Assembly (NCBI RefSeq): GCF_958295425.1
Contig: NC_081146.1
Span: 7,813,649 to 7,877,648 of the forward strand
DNA: 64,000 nt
Source: Solea solea
Lineage: Eukaryota; Chordata; Actinopteri; Pleuronectiformes; Soleidae
Direction: 5' to 3'
Made by a program: the position numbers and the translations under genes. Below, piece by piece: positions 25,604 to 36,688 of the stretch (position 1 is the first letter of the stretch; each line of letters starts with the position of its first letter). The notes under the pieces are model-generated. The model made no database searches. It saw only the letters and a program-made list of their open reading frames with translations, and was not told where the DNA came from.

Positions 25604-26342
25604 CTGCAAGGCAGACGATAGGATTCTTTAGTCAACTGTGATAGTTTGTCTGGTCTAAATAATAAAGGGTTTCACATTTAGGGGCGATTCACATGCAGGG
25701 TCATTTGTGTGAACGTGCAACACAGTTGCATCTGTTCTCAAACTGGTCTTTCTCGACTCTGAAATAAACTCCATCATCCAGACTAAGCTCCTGAATTAGT
25801 TGAGATGCACACAGACGAGCCAGTTAAATTTTTGTCACACATGCAGCAAACCTGTGAGGGAAAAGCAGTGTTGACAACCCATCGTCTTTGTTTTGATTAT
25901 TCGTCTTAGTGTAATGTGTTAATGAATTCTGTGAGGCTGGTCATCTCAACAGCTAACTTGTTTTGGTTGCTTAGTAATGGCAGATGTGACAGGAGCGTGA
26001 AAACACCTTTGGCTTCTTCTGTGTGTTTTTCATGCATTTTTCAGTGCTGCATGTGAACCAACTCTTACCCTACTTCACTAACTGCTACCAACTGTTGGAA
26101 TGCAGGAAATCTGAGTTTATGCATAATAAAAACAAAATGCTGCCAAGGAGTTTCCTACATACCCGTCCAGTTTGCCTTTGGTCCCATCCAGCACCTCCAC
26201 ACTGTTCTGGTCTGGAAAACTCCAGTTCACACTGGACTCCTTGGTCTTGCCTGTGTGACGTGTGGAGTCGTACACACTCACTCTTCCCACCTTAAATCCA
26301 ACCAGGTGGTACGGGAGAAAAGACGAGAGGGAGGGAGGGAGG

Positions 26343-26422
<80 letters not shown>

Positions 26423-27414
26423 ATAAGTTAGACGTCAACGTGAGTTCAACTATTGTAAACAGAGTGTGTTAAATTTGTTGTTTTGGGTGCAATGCCAGCA
26501 TCACAGTGTGTCTTTTGGCGGTTTGTCGTTCCACTGATGCGTAACTGAAAGCAATCCATGTCTACCAAAATGGGATAGAACGGGGAAGCGTTTGAAAGCC
26601 AGAGGTGCACTATACACACACCTCAGGTGGAAGTCAAATTTAATGATGAGCGATGAAGAATCTGTTGTACTGGCACGGAATATTTGTGTCTATATTTGGA
26701 GACAATCGTCTCCCGCTGCTGAACCTTTTAGTGCTTTACCTCAGGGTGGTTTAGCATAAAGGGAGAAGGAAGACTCTGGAAGAATGCTTCACCGTCTCTG
26801 GCAAGCCGACAGCAAACCGCACGTGTCAGGTGACCGTGGCTGTACAGATAACCTGTAACGGAACAGGACAACACGTTGTAAAACAGGAATGTGAGACAAG
26901 AAGTGTCAAGTAAACCCGGACATTCATTTCATTGAACAGATGTCAACTCTCAATTTGGTTACATTGTCTCTTCTCCATCTGTGTATAACAATGACAGTGC
27001 AACAGCAGCTGTTTTACCGAGTGTAATGGACTTCAGGTAGATGGGATGCATAAAATGGCTGAGCAATGCCCCCTGCAGGCCGAGCACGTTCCAGCGGAGG
27101 ATCTTATCACTGCAGCTCATGGTCCGCAACCTCTCCCCGTGCTGGATGCCGTCCCACGTGGGCACGATGGCACTCGACTCCACTGGGATGGTGCCCTCAC
27201 CTGGTGCAGACAAGAAACCTCTTGATGCGATGCGTTTGTACACATTGTTTATGAAGGCAGGTGTTTATGTTTCATCTCTTACCATTCTCCACTTTGGTGC
27301 GAAGCTTGCCCTGCTTTGCATTCTCAAATAGAGGCTGGTGGCCTGCAACTTCGTCCCCAGTCTCACTGCAGGACTTATCAAACAGAGCCCCATCCCCACA
27401 AGGTGCTGTGCTGT

Positions 27415-27475
<61 letters not shown>

Positions 27476-30400
27476 AAAGACAAAACATAAGATATTAATA
27501 TGACACACAGCAAAATGACTGATCCATGCAAGGAATTGTCTCACAAGAATGTGAGACAAGCAAAAAAGAAAATATGCGGTATTCCCACCTGATGTAAAGG
27601 TGAAAGGTGATGTCAGGTTTGAGCCGCAGTTTGTTTTCGTCCCCGAGCTCAAATATACAGTCGCCTGCGCCGTCATAGTACTTGAGCAGCTCACTGTAGA
27701 GAAACCTGGGAGGAAAGGAGACAGCGAGTTAGACCTAAAAATAATGTCGTGCAGACTGGGACTGGGCAAAGATATTTTTAGACCAGGTGAGAAACTATGA
27801 TAAAGGAGTAAGATCTATTTCTACCGAAGAAATCCCCTTCTGGAGATGATTTCGGCGTGGCAGTCATTAACAGTCTCTCCTTTAAGACTCAGTTCCTCCC
27901 CTTTAACACAACGATTTCCTGACAGACAAAAAAAAGACAAAAAATAAACAAAAAAACACAGACATTTGAATGTCAATTACACAACAATGCAGCAGTGACC
28001 TTGGTTTGTTTGTTTTCTGACAGTGCATGACTCAGAAGTCCATAAACACATCTCACAGACAGATGCAGTAACAGCACATTTTCATTTGTTGCCCACACAA
28101 TTATGTTTACTCTCTGTTTCATAAAAAAACAATAAACAATGGACGTACCCGTCCCGAGGCTGACAACAGTGCCCAGGCCCTCCCCCTTCCTCATCACGAC
28201 AGTGGCCAGGATCTTACGTCCCAATAGGCTGTGCTGGATACGTGTGGTCAGGGCGTTGAAACGCTGGTAACTCAACATTGCTATCTGGTCATGCAAAGTG
28301 CTGCCACTCACTGGAAGCTAGAGGAACAAATACAGGATCGGTTAGAATAGGCAAAGGCATTTGACAGAAAGATTTGTTATTATTTGCCATCCAATGACAA
28401 ACGGACACTAAAGAAAGGTTGTCGAGTGTGAACATATGAATAAAATTGCCTTATTATACAACTTGGTGAATATGAGGTTCCATTATCTGTTATTTATGGA
28501 AAGCAGACACTGTTTTCATCATATAAAAGACCATGGATTACTCCACTGAGGGAGGTTAACAGAAACATACTGCTGCACAGTCTGGAAACCTAAACACCAT
28601 TTGGACAGACTCAAAAATTGGATTTATGATTGAAGGTTTACATTTCACTGGTTATGAAGAGAAAATCGTGGACAAAAAAACTACAGCACAGAAGAAGCAA
28701 GTGAAGCTCACTGACAGATGGATGACAGGTTGAAACAGGTTGATGTGGTCGCAGCTGCAATCCCCTTAAACCAGTTCATTTAACAAAAACACCACCATAA
28801 TTCTATACAGTTCATTCAAACACAAAATCAATAAAATCTTTTTCAATATTTTGTGTCACTGTTTTTAATACGTAGCCATGTAATAAGTGAGATGTACAAC
28901 GAGCGGGTTATTATAATGAAAAACAAAATCTCCCTCAGTGCGATTCAAGAGTGGCATCACCCGGTCGCCCTCCCCACATAATAACCAGGTCACTGCATAT
29001 GACTACAGTTTCGCTGTAGGCAAATCTTTTGGTGAAGATAATGAAGGTCAACAAAACCTCCTAACCTGCCACTATTTATCTTATTTCATCATGTGCTCCC
29101 ATGACTGTATATGAATGTGGACACAGTCTTCCAGTTGCAAGCCAACTCCTCTATTGAAGCCTGAAGATTTGTGACTTTTTCTCACCTCAGTTGGGATAAG
29201 CTCTCCAGTGCGTGCTGCCCTCTCAGCTTCTCCTATAAGAACCCGGAGAGCAGCATCTGCTGCTTCTTGTTTTCCCTGCTTCTTGTTGGACGCACAGACT
29301 GGAGGAAACCACCTTCCACCGAGCTTGGCCTGGTAGGTGAACCTGAGCAGGAGAGGCAAAGAGAAAGGTGATCAGAGAAGATTTTGATGGGTTTGAACCA
29401 AGGATCCAATTGAAAACATAAATATACTGAATATAGGTAGAAAGGTTCTTAGATAAGACAGATCATAGCATGGTCAGGGAGGAAAAAAGGGGAAGACATC
29501 TAGCAAAGGTCTCCAAGGCCTACATGTGGGCGCTAGCTCGCCTTAGTGTATGGTCGGTGAGCCATGGGGCATCCTACAGTGAACATATTTTTCAAAGCAT
29601 GTTTACCCAGTCACTTTTTTTTCTTGAGCATGTGAAGTACATGTTAAATGTGTGGTTGTCTGTGCATTCAGGCAACAAGAACATACTTAGGATCATGTGG
29701 TGGACCAGACTGACCCACCAGGCGGATCTCAGCAGCAAAGCCCCGGGCTCTGGCGTACTCCAAAAGACCTGACACTGCGTTGTTGTTCAGGTAATTGATG
29801 AGGTCCCCAACCCCTGCTTCATGAGCTGCTCGCAACTCATCTGCTGTGAGAGGGGGCAAGGGGGGGCATGTGGTACCAGCACAACTTCCATCACCATCAC
29901 TAGAAGAGCCTAGGGGCAACTGAGGCTGGAAAAGAGAAATGGCAGAGGTGGGAGAAGAAACAGAGAAGTGAATGTCACGAGGCAAAGGTAGCAGGAAAGT
30001 GTCATAGATGTTACATGGCAATGTCTCTCTCCCAGTGTTGTTTCTCCAAAATCATTTCAGATAACTCCAGTCATTCTCTGCTTTTCACTCCAGACCTTGT
30101 TGAGCTGTAATCTCCCGTCAGCCATCAATTCTTTGACGGCCTCCTCTGCTGCCAGCTGGCGGGCAGCCTTCTTACTTGGAGCCGAGGCTTCAGCAAACAA
30201 GTTCTCTCCAACTTTTACCCTATAAACGAACCTAAACACAGGAGAGGGAAGGCAAAAGGTGTGGACAGAGTAAAAGAGAGAGAGAATTCAGCTGGTTTGC
30301 AACTGAATTTGAGATGATGCTGCACTAAAGAGAGTTACTATTCCAGACTGAAGACTTCTTAAATTTAGATAAATAAGCAGATGTGCCAGGGTGACTGTAA

Positions 30401-33400
30401 CACTAGAGCCTGTGGTGCATAAAGAACCAGAGGCATTGGGCATTTTTAGAATGAAGGAAAACACATTTGTACTGTATCTGTCAGCCATTCAGCTGCCTAA
30501 AGGGATGGATCTTAGATCACATGGTACTCCTGTCTTTGTCAGCTGACCACAGCACTGCACTGAGGACAGAATGAACAGAAATGACTGATCAACTGCTTCC
30601 CTGAGGAGAAAATATATGACCACAGACAAACTTTATTTACGGTGGCAGGAAAAAGTATCCGACTCCTTTGTAATTACCTGGTTGTCCGCATGAACCGTTC
30701 ATAAAATCTCTGATCCCATCTTTATTTAAGTAACAAGTGCAGACAAACACAACACGATTAAGCTAATAACAAAAAACAGTGTGGGGACAGCAATATTAAA
30801 AGGAACAGATTCCAAGAAAGATGACGTAGGCAGTACCGTGGGTCATGTGGTGGGCCTGCCTGCCCAGTCATGATGAATTCAATTGGGTTTCCACTGCGTT
30901 GGCTGTATTCCATCAGGACCGACACTGGATTTTTGCCACCAGGGAGAGAGCGAGAGATTGGCTGGCGAGGTCCCTCCACCATTTCCTCACTATTGGACTC
31001 AAATATTTCCCCCATGCTCTCAACTGCACCCTGGTACACATGAAGAAAGACATAAAATACAATTCATTAAAGCATGTTTTTGGAGGCAATATTTAAAATA
31101 ATGTTTATCAGCTTTTACTTGTACTGCAGTATTTTTGTTGGGATCTGCACACGACTTGTATTTACAGACTAACATGAACAACGGCACATTTTTTGAAATA
31201 AAATATGAAGGTGAAAACTGGGTTACAACATACTTAATATACCTAAAACCTAAAGGTATTCACAAATTTACACGACTAACACTGGTGTCTGGTAGCGGAT
31301 CGATGGGTTTTTCCAATGTGTCAGTGGGTTCTTCTTCCTTGGTGCTGGGTTCTCCCTGCATCTCTCCAATAAGAATTTGCAGAGTGGCTGCGGCAGCATC
31401 CTTTTTTGCAACCTTCTTACTGGAAGCTTCTGCGACAGGGAACAGCCTCTCGTTCAACATTACCTGCATACGGAATCTGACGGAAACATACAGATATGAG
31501 ACACAGCGCTCTGTCCAAAACATGATTAAAGACGCAGTTACAATTATCTGACTCCACTGTGTTGCATAACAAGCGAGATGATTTCCATTCTTAATGAGAA
31601 ACATCTTATCTTCCAACTGAGGCCAGTTTTTTTCTCACTGAATTTGAATGAATGGTTTTTGTTTTACAGACAGCAACAACTTCAAAAGCTTAGGTTTGTG
31701 AAAACTTTAATGGTAGAAAGATTGCTATGGCACTAAAAATGTATCTCAGAACCCAGGTTGCGATTTCATTTATTAAACGTATAATTACACTGTATTTCAT
31801 TTGGATCAGATCCGTTCAGCAGGGTTAGTATTGGCTCTTGTGCAACCCTAATAAATTTGACACTGCAGCAGGAACAGGCCAACAATAATCCTAGATAACC
31901 TTTCATTCTAACACCTGCACCAAGGGAGAATATCGTGTCACTAACCTTGGGTCGTGAGCAGGCCCCGACTGGTCCAGTAGCTGAAACTCACAGTTTTGGC
32001 CCAGGTATTGGGCATATTCCATGAGGCCACTGACTGGGTTTTTGAGTCTCACTTCTTGTAACTTAGCCCACAGGTTCAGGGGAGGCGGGGCAGCCAGCGA
32101 TACAGCGACAGTTCCTACAGCATTGGCCTCTGCTGCCCGTTTTTCAGCGTCCGTCTCCCTGCGAATGGCATTGAGGAATTCTGGGATGTCGTCGGTGGCC
32201 CATTCTGTTTCATTAATGGCTTTGACGCGGTTTGAGGGAGGCTGGAACGAGGAGTCAGCCTGACGAGGTAAAGCAAAGAGATAAAATGATAAATACAATG
32301 AACTCTTAGGTTATTAAACCCAGCGAAATGTGAGGTACAATGATAGCCTGCATAATCTGGAGATTTTCAATGTTGTTGTTCAACAATTTTGAAGACGGTT
32401 TATATATTATTATTTTTTTCTGAGGCACAGATTTGTTTGTCCTTAAAAGGGAATTATTTCACCTACTGCTTTAATGTGACTTTGCTTTAACATCCAGGCC
32501 GCTGGTAAAGCAACTGGCTCAGGGCCTACCACAGGTGGTAGTGGTGAGGATGGCAGGAAATTGGACCCTCCAACTATCTCCTCTTTAATAACTTCCACCT
32601 CCATGCGACTCTTCTCAGCTTGGGTGCTTTGCGTGGCTTTGAGGTTCCTCTCCATCCTCTCTCTGCGGTGGGTGGAGAGCTCCCAGGTGGGAGGGTTGAC
32701 ATCAGAATTCTTAGAAACATCCCCTTGCTTCTCTAGAGCATAAAGGGTTGGATTGACATGCTTGGAATTCCTAAGACCAAGATTTTTGGCTATGACGAGA
32801 GCGGATGCCTCCTTTGAATTCAGAAGGTACTGAAGAACTTGTTCCTTCTGGTCTGTCATTATGGGAATCTGACTTTCTTGATCAGGGGAGTTGGTAGAGC
32901 TGGGATGTTTTTTCTCTCTGTGCTGACCCTTTGAAAGAGTCTGGAATCCGTCAGATTCTGATGACTCTAAAGAAGAGCTGTAGGAAAAACTGGATTCTGT
33001 GTCAGAGTCCTCCTCTTTGGCCTGTTCCCTGTTTTCTGCTGCTTCTGTTTTTAGCTCAGCCTTGAATTTAGGTATTAGAGGTTGTTCTAAACTGACAGAC
33101 TGGCCACAAAGTGGACTTTGAAGTAAAGAGTTTTGATTGCCCTGGCATGTGAGAGGTTCTCTGTAAAGAGTCCACTCAGGGGGGAGAAGTCCTTGCTTAG
33201 AGGCTTTCTGTGAGCTTTCTAAAGAGTAGAGGGCCTTGTTAACAATTTTTTTGGGCAGACGCAGCTTTTTGGCTAACAATTTTGCAGATATGCTCTCATT
33301 TGGCCTCAAAGCAGCCAAAGCCCTGTGTACCTGGTCCTGGTGGGCAGGAGTGAGAGTGATGTTAATCTTACTGAAGCTTGAAGATGTCGAGCTACTGGGC

Positions 33401-34083
33401 TGTCTGCCAAAGCTCTCTCCTTTGTTCGGTCTGTCCCGATGAAGAGACAAACTCTGAAATCTGTCAGACAAAGAGTCAGTCTGGTTGCGCCACTGTCTGC
33501 CAGAGTACTGGTTGTAGCTTTGATCATGTAACTGGTTTAGATTCGGGTGACGAGAGCCTTGGGGGCCTCTGGTGGGTCCTACAATGGGTGGATAAACAAA
33601 ACTCTGGTCTTGGCTATATCTTCCTCTATTCCATGGGCTGTTGGTTGGGTTTGGATAGCTAATGTGCCCTGACTGGGACTGATATGAGGAACTGGTTGGC
33701 CTGCCTCCTCCTCCTCGTGGACTGGCTCTGAATTGAGGAGCCTCAGAGATGTGTCCTAGCAGAAACTCCACCTGTTTGGACTGAAAAGAATGGGGAATGA
33801 GACCAGGACTGTGATTTTGATTATGTGACCTGTCAAATGCTACAGATTGATGGTCCGCTTTAATGTGGCTTGGAATGGGTGGGGCGGAGGGAATGACAGA
33901 GGTAAATGGGTGCTGTGTGGACGCTACAGGATTGTTGTAGTAATTTGAAGATTGGGTCTGCTGTGGGACAGCTCTAGGGTAGAGTGAGGCCAGGCCAGGC
34001 CTGGTATTCTCCTCAACCTGCAAGTGGGGTGCTGGATATCTGTGGTACTGTTCTTTCGGAGGCCCTCCTCTACCTCTGCTCAT
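25279..34083 (-). CDS. adar: adar: ADAR1, double-stranded RNA-specific adenosine deaminase (15 coding exons)
   Basis: ADAR1 converts adenosine to inosine in double-stranded RNA and so keeps self RNA from triggering MDA5/IFN signalling. The long form shuttles through the cytoplasm and the short form is nuclear. Joined coding exons give about 1369 residues (human p150 is 1226). Domain order: Z-alpha (~245-306; N282, Y286, P301, P302, W304), Z-beta (~412-469; N444, Y448, P464, P465, W467), dsRBDs at ~613-680, ~743-810 and ~866-935, and the deaminase from ~975. Zinc and catalytic residues are all present: H1028 and E1030 in CHAE, C1082 in PCGDG, C1150 in SCSDK. The start at 34083 is favoured because an in-frame TAA lies 63 nt upstream. 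M409 just before Z-beta matches the position of the human p110 start. The C-terminus extends about 33 residues beyond the usual EEKNF end region. All junction phases agree. Confidence 0.96.
26163..26290 (-). CDS. adar: adar coding exon 14
   Basis: Acceptor TTTAAG|GTGGGA (pyrimidine-poor) and donor GACGG|GTATGT. Encodes [20 protein letters not shown], matching the human [20 protein letters not shown] region. The upstream intron begins its 3' part with an 80-bp (GA)n tract on the plus strand. Confidence 0.92.
26342..26421. repeat. (GA)n microsatellite in an adar intron
   Basis: A nearly perfect 80-bp GA run about 50 bp upstream (minus strand) of the acceptor of adar coding exon 14. On the coding strand it reads (TC)n and may serve as a long polypyrimidine tract. 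Confidence 0.9.
26740..26852 (-). CDS. adar: adar coding exon 13
   Basis: Acceptor GTTACAG|GTTATC and donor GAG|GTAAAG. Encodes [20 protein letters not shown] and ends with LNHPE. Confidence 0.93.
27018..27200 (-). CDS. adar: adar coding exon 12 (second zinc Cys)
   Basis: Acceptor GCACCAG|GTGAGG and donor CTCG|GTAAAA. Encodes EGTIPVESS, then [20 protein letters not shown] (zinc-ligand Cys in SCSDK) and YLKSITLG. Confidence 0.96.
27283..27410 (-). CDS. adar: adar coding exon 11 (PCGDG zinc motif)
   Basis: Acceptor TCCACAG|CACAGC, only a few bases after a 50-bp (GT)n tract on the coding strand; donor AATG|GTAAGA. Encodes [15 protein letters not shown] and [16 protein letters not shown]. Confidence 0.95.
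27417..27470. repeat. (CA)n microsatellite at an adar 3' splice site
   Basis: About 27 uninterrupted CA units. On the adar coding strand this is (GT)n preceded by a T run, ending a few bases before the acceptor of the PCGDG exon. Confidence 0.95.
27589..27705 (-). CDS. adar: adar coding exon 10 (deaminase core)
   Basis: Acceptor CTCCCAG|GTTTCT and donor ATCAG|GTGGGA. Encodes [20 protein letters not shown] and ends TFHLYIS. Confidence 0.93.
27825..27918 (-). CDS. adar: adar coding exon 9 (HAE zinc/catalytic motif)
   Basis: Acceptor TGTCAG|GAAATC and donor CTTCG|GTAGAA. Encodes [20 protein letters not shown] followed by [11 protein letters not shown]. It holds the zinc-binding His and the proton-shuttling Glu. 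Translated by hand from the sequence. Confidence 0.95.
28149..28317 (-). CDS. adar: adar coding exon 8 (start of deaminase domain)
   Basis: Acceptor CCTCTAG|CTTCCA and donor ACGG|GTACGT. Encodes [18 protein letters not shown] and [13 protein letters not shown], the beginning of the adenosine-deaminase fold. Confidence 0.95.
28318..29185 (-). other. adar: adar intron, no other feature seen
   Basis: Intron between coding exons 7 and 8. Unremarkable AT-rich sequence with no obvious repeat or exon. Confidence 0.7.
29186..29342 (-). CDS. adar: adar coding exon 7 (second half of dsRBD3)
   Basis: Acceptor GCTCAG|GTTCAC and donor GAG|GTGAGA. Encodes [16 protein letters not shown] and [19 protein letters not shown], nearly identical to mammalian ADAR1. 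Confidence 0.95.
29687..29925 (-). CDS. adar: adar coding exon 6 (linker and first half of dsRBD3)
   Basis: Acceptor TTTTCCAG|CCTCAG and donor CCTAA|GTATGT. Ser/Gly/Pro-rich linker, then the [20 protein letters not shown] segment that matches human dsRBD3. Confidence 0.92.
30096..30231 (-). CDS. adar: adar coding exon 5 (second half of dsRBD2)
   Basis: Acceptor GTTTAG|GTTCGT. Encodes [12 protein letters not shown] and the [19 protein letters not shown] helix. The donor AAG|GTCTGG is weak, but it gives phase 0 into the next exon. Confidence 0.85.
30837..31030 (-). CDS. adar: adar coding exon 4 (linker and first half of dsRBD2)
   Basis: Acceptor GTACCAG|GGTGCA and donor CCCACG|GTACTG. Acidic linker, then [15 protein letters not shown] to GPPHDP. 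Confidence 0.9.
31281..31476 (-). CDS. adar: adar coding exon 3 (second half of dsRBD1)
   Basis: Acceptor CCGTCAG|ATTCCG and donor ACCAGT|GTTAGT. It carries the [15 protein letters not shown] helix of dsRBD1, including the lysines of the RNA-binding KKxAK motif. Confidence 0.9.
31946..32259 (-). CDS. adar: adar coding exon 2 (linker and first half of dsRBD1)
   Basis: Acceptor CGTCAG|GCTGAC and donor CCAAG|GTTAGT. It encodes a linker with an [12 protein letters not shown] motif equivalent to human QWATDDIPDDLN, then the start of dsRBD1 ([11 protein letters not shown] to GPAHDP). Confidence 0.93.
32467..34083 (-). CDS. adar: adar coding exon 1 (Z-alpha and Z-beta)
   Basis: 539 codons, ending in phase 0 at GCA|GTAGGT. 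A donor 4 bp farther on (GTAG|GTGAAA) would break the frame of the next exon, so the GCA donor is chosen. A KQVEFLLG block near the N-terminus resembles the human p150-specific region. The exon contains both winged-helix Z domains and the candidate p110 start (ATG at 32859). The exon probably begins at 34213 (acceptor TTTTTAG|GTGC), with about 130 nt of 5' UTR. Confidence 0.93.
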
Positions 34084-34213
34084 ATCGCAGGGGGTGAGTG
34101 TGAAGGGGGCCGGAGCAGCTGGCTGTGCAGCTTCCGTGTGAGTTTATGTCCTTTGGCAAAAACAGCTCACCCTGATGGAAAGTCAGGGCAGGCCAGCTGC
34201 ACAATGAGAGCAC

Positions 34214-36322
34214 CTAAAAAGGCACACAGAAAAAAGGAAAGGGTCAGAAGAATACCAGAAAATGCAGTTGGTAATGCAGAGTCATCTTGCTGTGTGCCTG
34301 TCTATGTTGAAATCAGCTGGAAAATGTAGTTGGAGATAGCAACTGTGCATAATGATTTATTATTATCATAATTTTTATTATAATGACAGAAACCCACTTT
34401 TAAAATATCCTTCCACTCAGGTATGTCTGACACACATACATTGTAAATTTGTGGCGTGGGAGCTGAGAAAGAAGAAAGTAAAGCAAAAGTAATAAGATAA
34501 TAACTGGGAAAGGAAAGGATCTTGTGTCATTATACAACTTAGTTGCACAACAAAATTACCAGGTCAGATGGAGGGTTGATTGGAGCCGCTGCGACTGAGC
34601 ACACTGCCACAAGGGACCAACCTGACCTAATGTGTTTTAGCTACCTTGTCTGCCTTAAAAAGTATGAGAATAGTTGCACACAAACAAACAAAATGCTGAC
34701 TCAGCATTACAACTAATTAGTAAACACAAATATGTTATAAATATGTAAGAAATAAGTGAATGGTGAAGACAGCCGAGACTGTGAGGGACACCATCAATCC
34801 AGCCAAAAACACACATTCAAGTGTGTGAAATGCTGGTGAACCGAAAGCCAGCTCAAGTGTCTTCACAAGTCACTGAATCTATACCAGCTTCAAGGATATG
34901 GTTGTTAACATTACCCTTCACCTCTTGCCTTTCTGAAGTGCAGTAAACGGAGGGAAGAAAAAAAATACCAGAATGTTCTGAATTTTTTTTTGCAGGTGAT
35001 AAACGTTGACATGCACCACTGCTGTCTATGCTGTCGAGTATTTTCAGATTATAACCTTACAAAACTTGAAGGATACTGCAGGGTGACATACTGTCTCTTC
35101 CAGCCATAATGAAACTTAATCCCAGGGTAAAAGGACGGCGATTAATTATGCAGTCTTTCGTCCTGCTTGTGACCATCTCATTTTATTTCTGTCACAATAG
35201 ATTATTGCTGGATCTAGATCCATGGAGTTGGACACACCGATGCCCCAAAAGGAACAGATTCAAGGACAGAAGAACATAAAGGACTGCATGACATGTTTTC
35301 CTGAGGAGGGCGGCATTACACCACTCAGTGCACAGCCTGCTAGAAATTATTTTTAGAAGAGGAAGGTTAAATAGGTAGGAGTATGTTAGTATACTTATCA
35401 ATGAAGTTCTGACCAGGGCTGGGCATTTCTCGCAAAATGCAATTCGAATATTCAATAAGATTATTTGCTGAATATTCAAATATTTACTTCACTCCAGCAC
35501 ACAAATTGAGAGATAGTGAAATGGATGCATGTCGTTGAGCAGCTTCAAGATGCATTCAAGAAACAAACATTCATCACTGCTGCAAAGACACATGCAGTCC
35601 ACTGAATAAATGTTTAATGCTGCTGCCACCTTGTGATATAAATACATGACAAATTAGGTTGTAAATGGAGTAGAAATATTTATTTTTAATCAATGCAATG
35701 ATAAGCATTTTTCAGTTCTGTAACTTTTTCAGATTGTATAGTTAAACTGATCCCTGATATCCTCCTATGGTACAACAAACATTGATTAAGACTCAAGTTT
35801 CATATCGGACAACACTCAATAATGTCTATATCAGAGAGACTGACAACAACTAGACATTCAAACAGAGTCAGGTTTCATCCCCTCTGGTCCAGTCAGCACC
35901 ACATAGACCTTAATGAGAACACAGTGGTGTATCATTGTAATATGGACAGACAGGTCCAGTAGCCTGGGGGACAAACGGGGCTGGAGCTGACTTTTCTTGA
36001 CACTGATGTAAGGCAACAGTTGACAACCAAAATCGCAACTCTGACTTTTCCCAAATCCACTAATATTATGCTGCACTGCTACGAGCCTGGGCAGAGGCAT
36101 GGGGAAGACAACTGATGGCAAATCATCTCTTTTATTTACACACAGTATGCTGTCATATCATTAAACAGTCAACTACTGTGATGTTCAAAGTGACCCCTTC
36201 ATCTGTCACTGAGATCTTTGAATTATTTAGCACAGTAGGAATTAATCCTGGTACAAATGCAACACACCAATTAAACTGGCAGCACATAGATCAGTGCGCT
36301 CACCGTGTACTGTGGATCTCAC
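34214..36322 (-). other. adar: adar 5' intron(s)
   Basis: Non-coding region between the 5' UTR acceptor of the first coding exon (34213) and a candidate non-coding first exon. A hAT-type MITE end ('agggctgggcatttctcg' near 35415, with ATTCGAATATTC words) is present. No exon-like frame was supported. Confidence 0.5.
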
Positions 36323-36535
36323 CTTTATGCACTTCAAACCAAAGTGTCCGCGGTGTAACAAGTGGGAAGTGGTAATTCTCAGACAACGTAGGAAAAAAAG
36401 CAGAAGCTTAGAATGACTATTATCCACAGAACCTAAACTGTCTAATGAAATAAAATAATTCAAATAAAGAAAGCGAATATCCGACGCGCAGCGTTTTCCG
36501 CTTTGGATGAGCAACGTCTCCGTTTCCAAAACAAT
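36323..36535 (-). other. adar: Candidate non-coding first exon of adar (inducible promoter)
   Basis: Downstream on the minus strand of a TATA box (36560-36567) the sequence runs to a strong donor GCATAAAG|GTGAGA (exon side ends at 36323). This would make an untranslated first exon of about 200 nt spliced to the acceptor at 34213. The exact transcription start is inferred. Confidence 0.4.
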
Positions 36536-36559
36536 TAATAGCCAGAGAGCTGTCGCTAC

Positions 36560-36567
36560 CTTTTATA
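36560..36567 (-). promoter_or_regulatory. adar: TATA box of the candidate inducible adar promoter
   Basis: TATAAAAG on the minus strand, about 110 bp downstream of the ISRE and about 30 bp upstream of the inferred start. Confidence 0.45.
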
Positions 36568-36674
36568 AACTCCACGCACAACTGTTTACAGTGATGTGTT
36601 GCTGAATCATTACACCACAGTTAGGGAAAATTCACTCATCACCTCGTGTAAGAAAACGGAATATGGGGTCAATA

Positions 36675-36688
36675 CAGTTTCGCTTTCC
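36675..36688 (-). promoter_or_regulatory. adar: ISRE (interferon-stimulated response element) upstream of adar
   Basis: The plus strand reads CAGTTTCGCTTTCC (minus strand GGAAAGCGAAACTG). It fits the ISRE consensus of paired GAAA half-sites separated by two bases at essentially every position. A further GAAA word abuts it, and a looser GAAACTAGAAAC lies about 25 bp away. Mammalian ADAR p150 is driven by an ISRE promoter, so the placement is biologically sensible. Confidence 0.65.

Noticed and set aside
32461..32466. adar donor at GTAG|GTGAAA (4 bp beyond the chosen site)
   Set aside because: It looks slightly better as a donor, but it puts a TGA immediately into the next exon. GCA|GTAGGT keeps the frame.
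34024..34329. Plus-strand 101-codon open frame opposite the adar start region
   Set aside because: Shadow of adar 5' UTR and coding sequence, with no domain or splice support.
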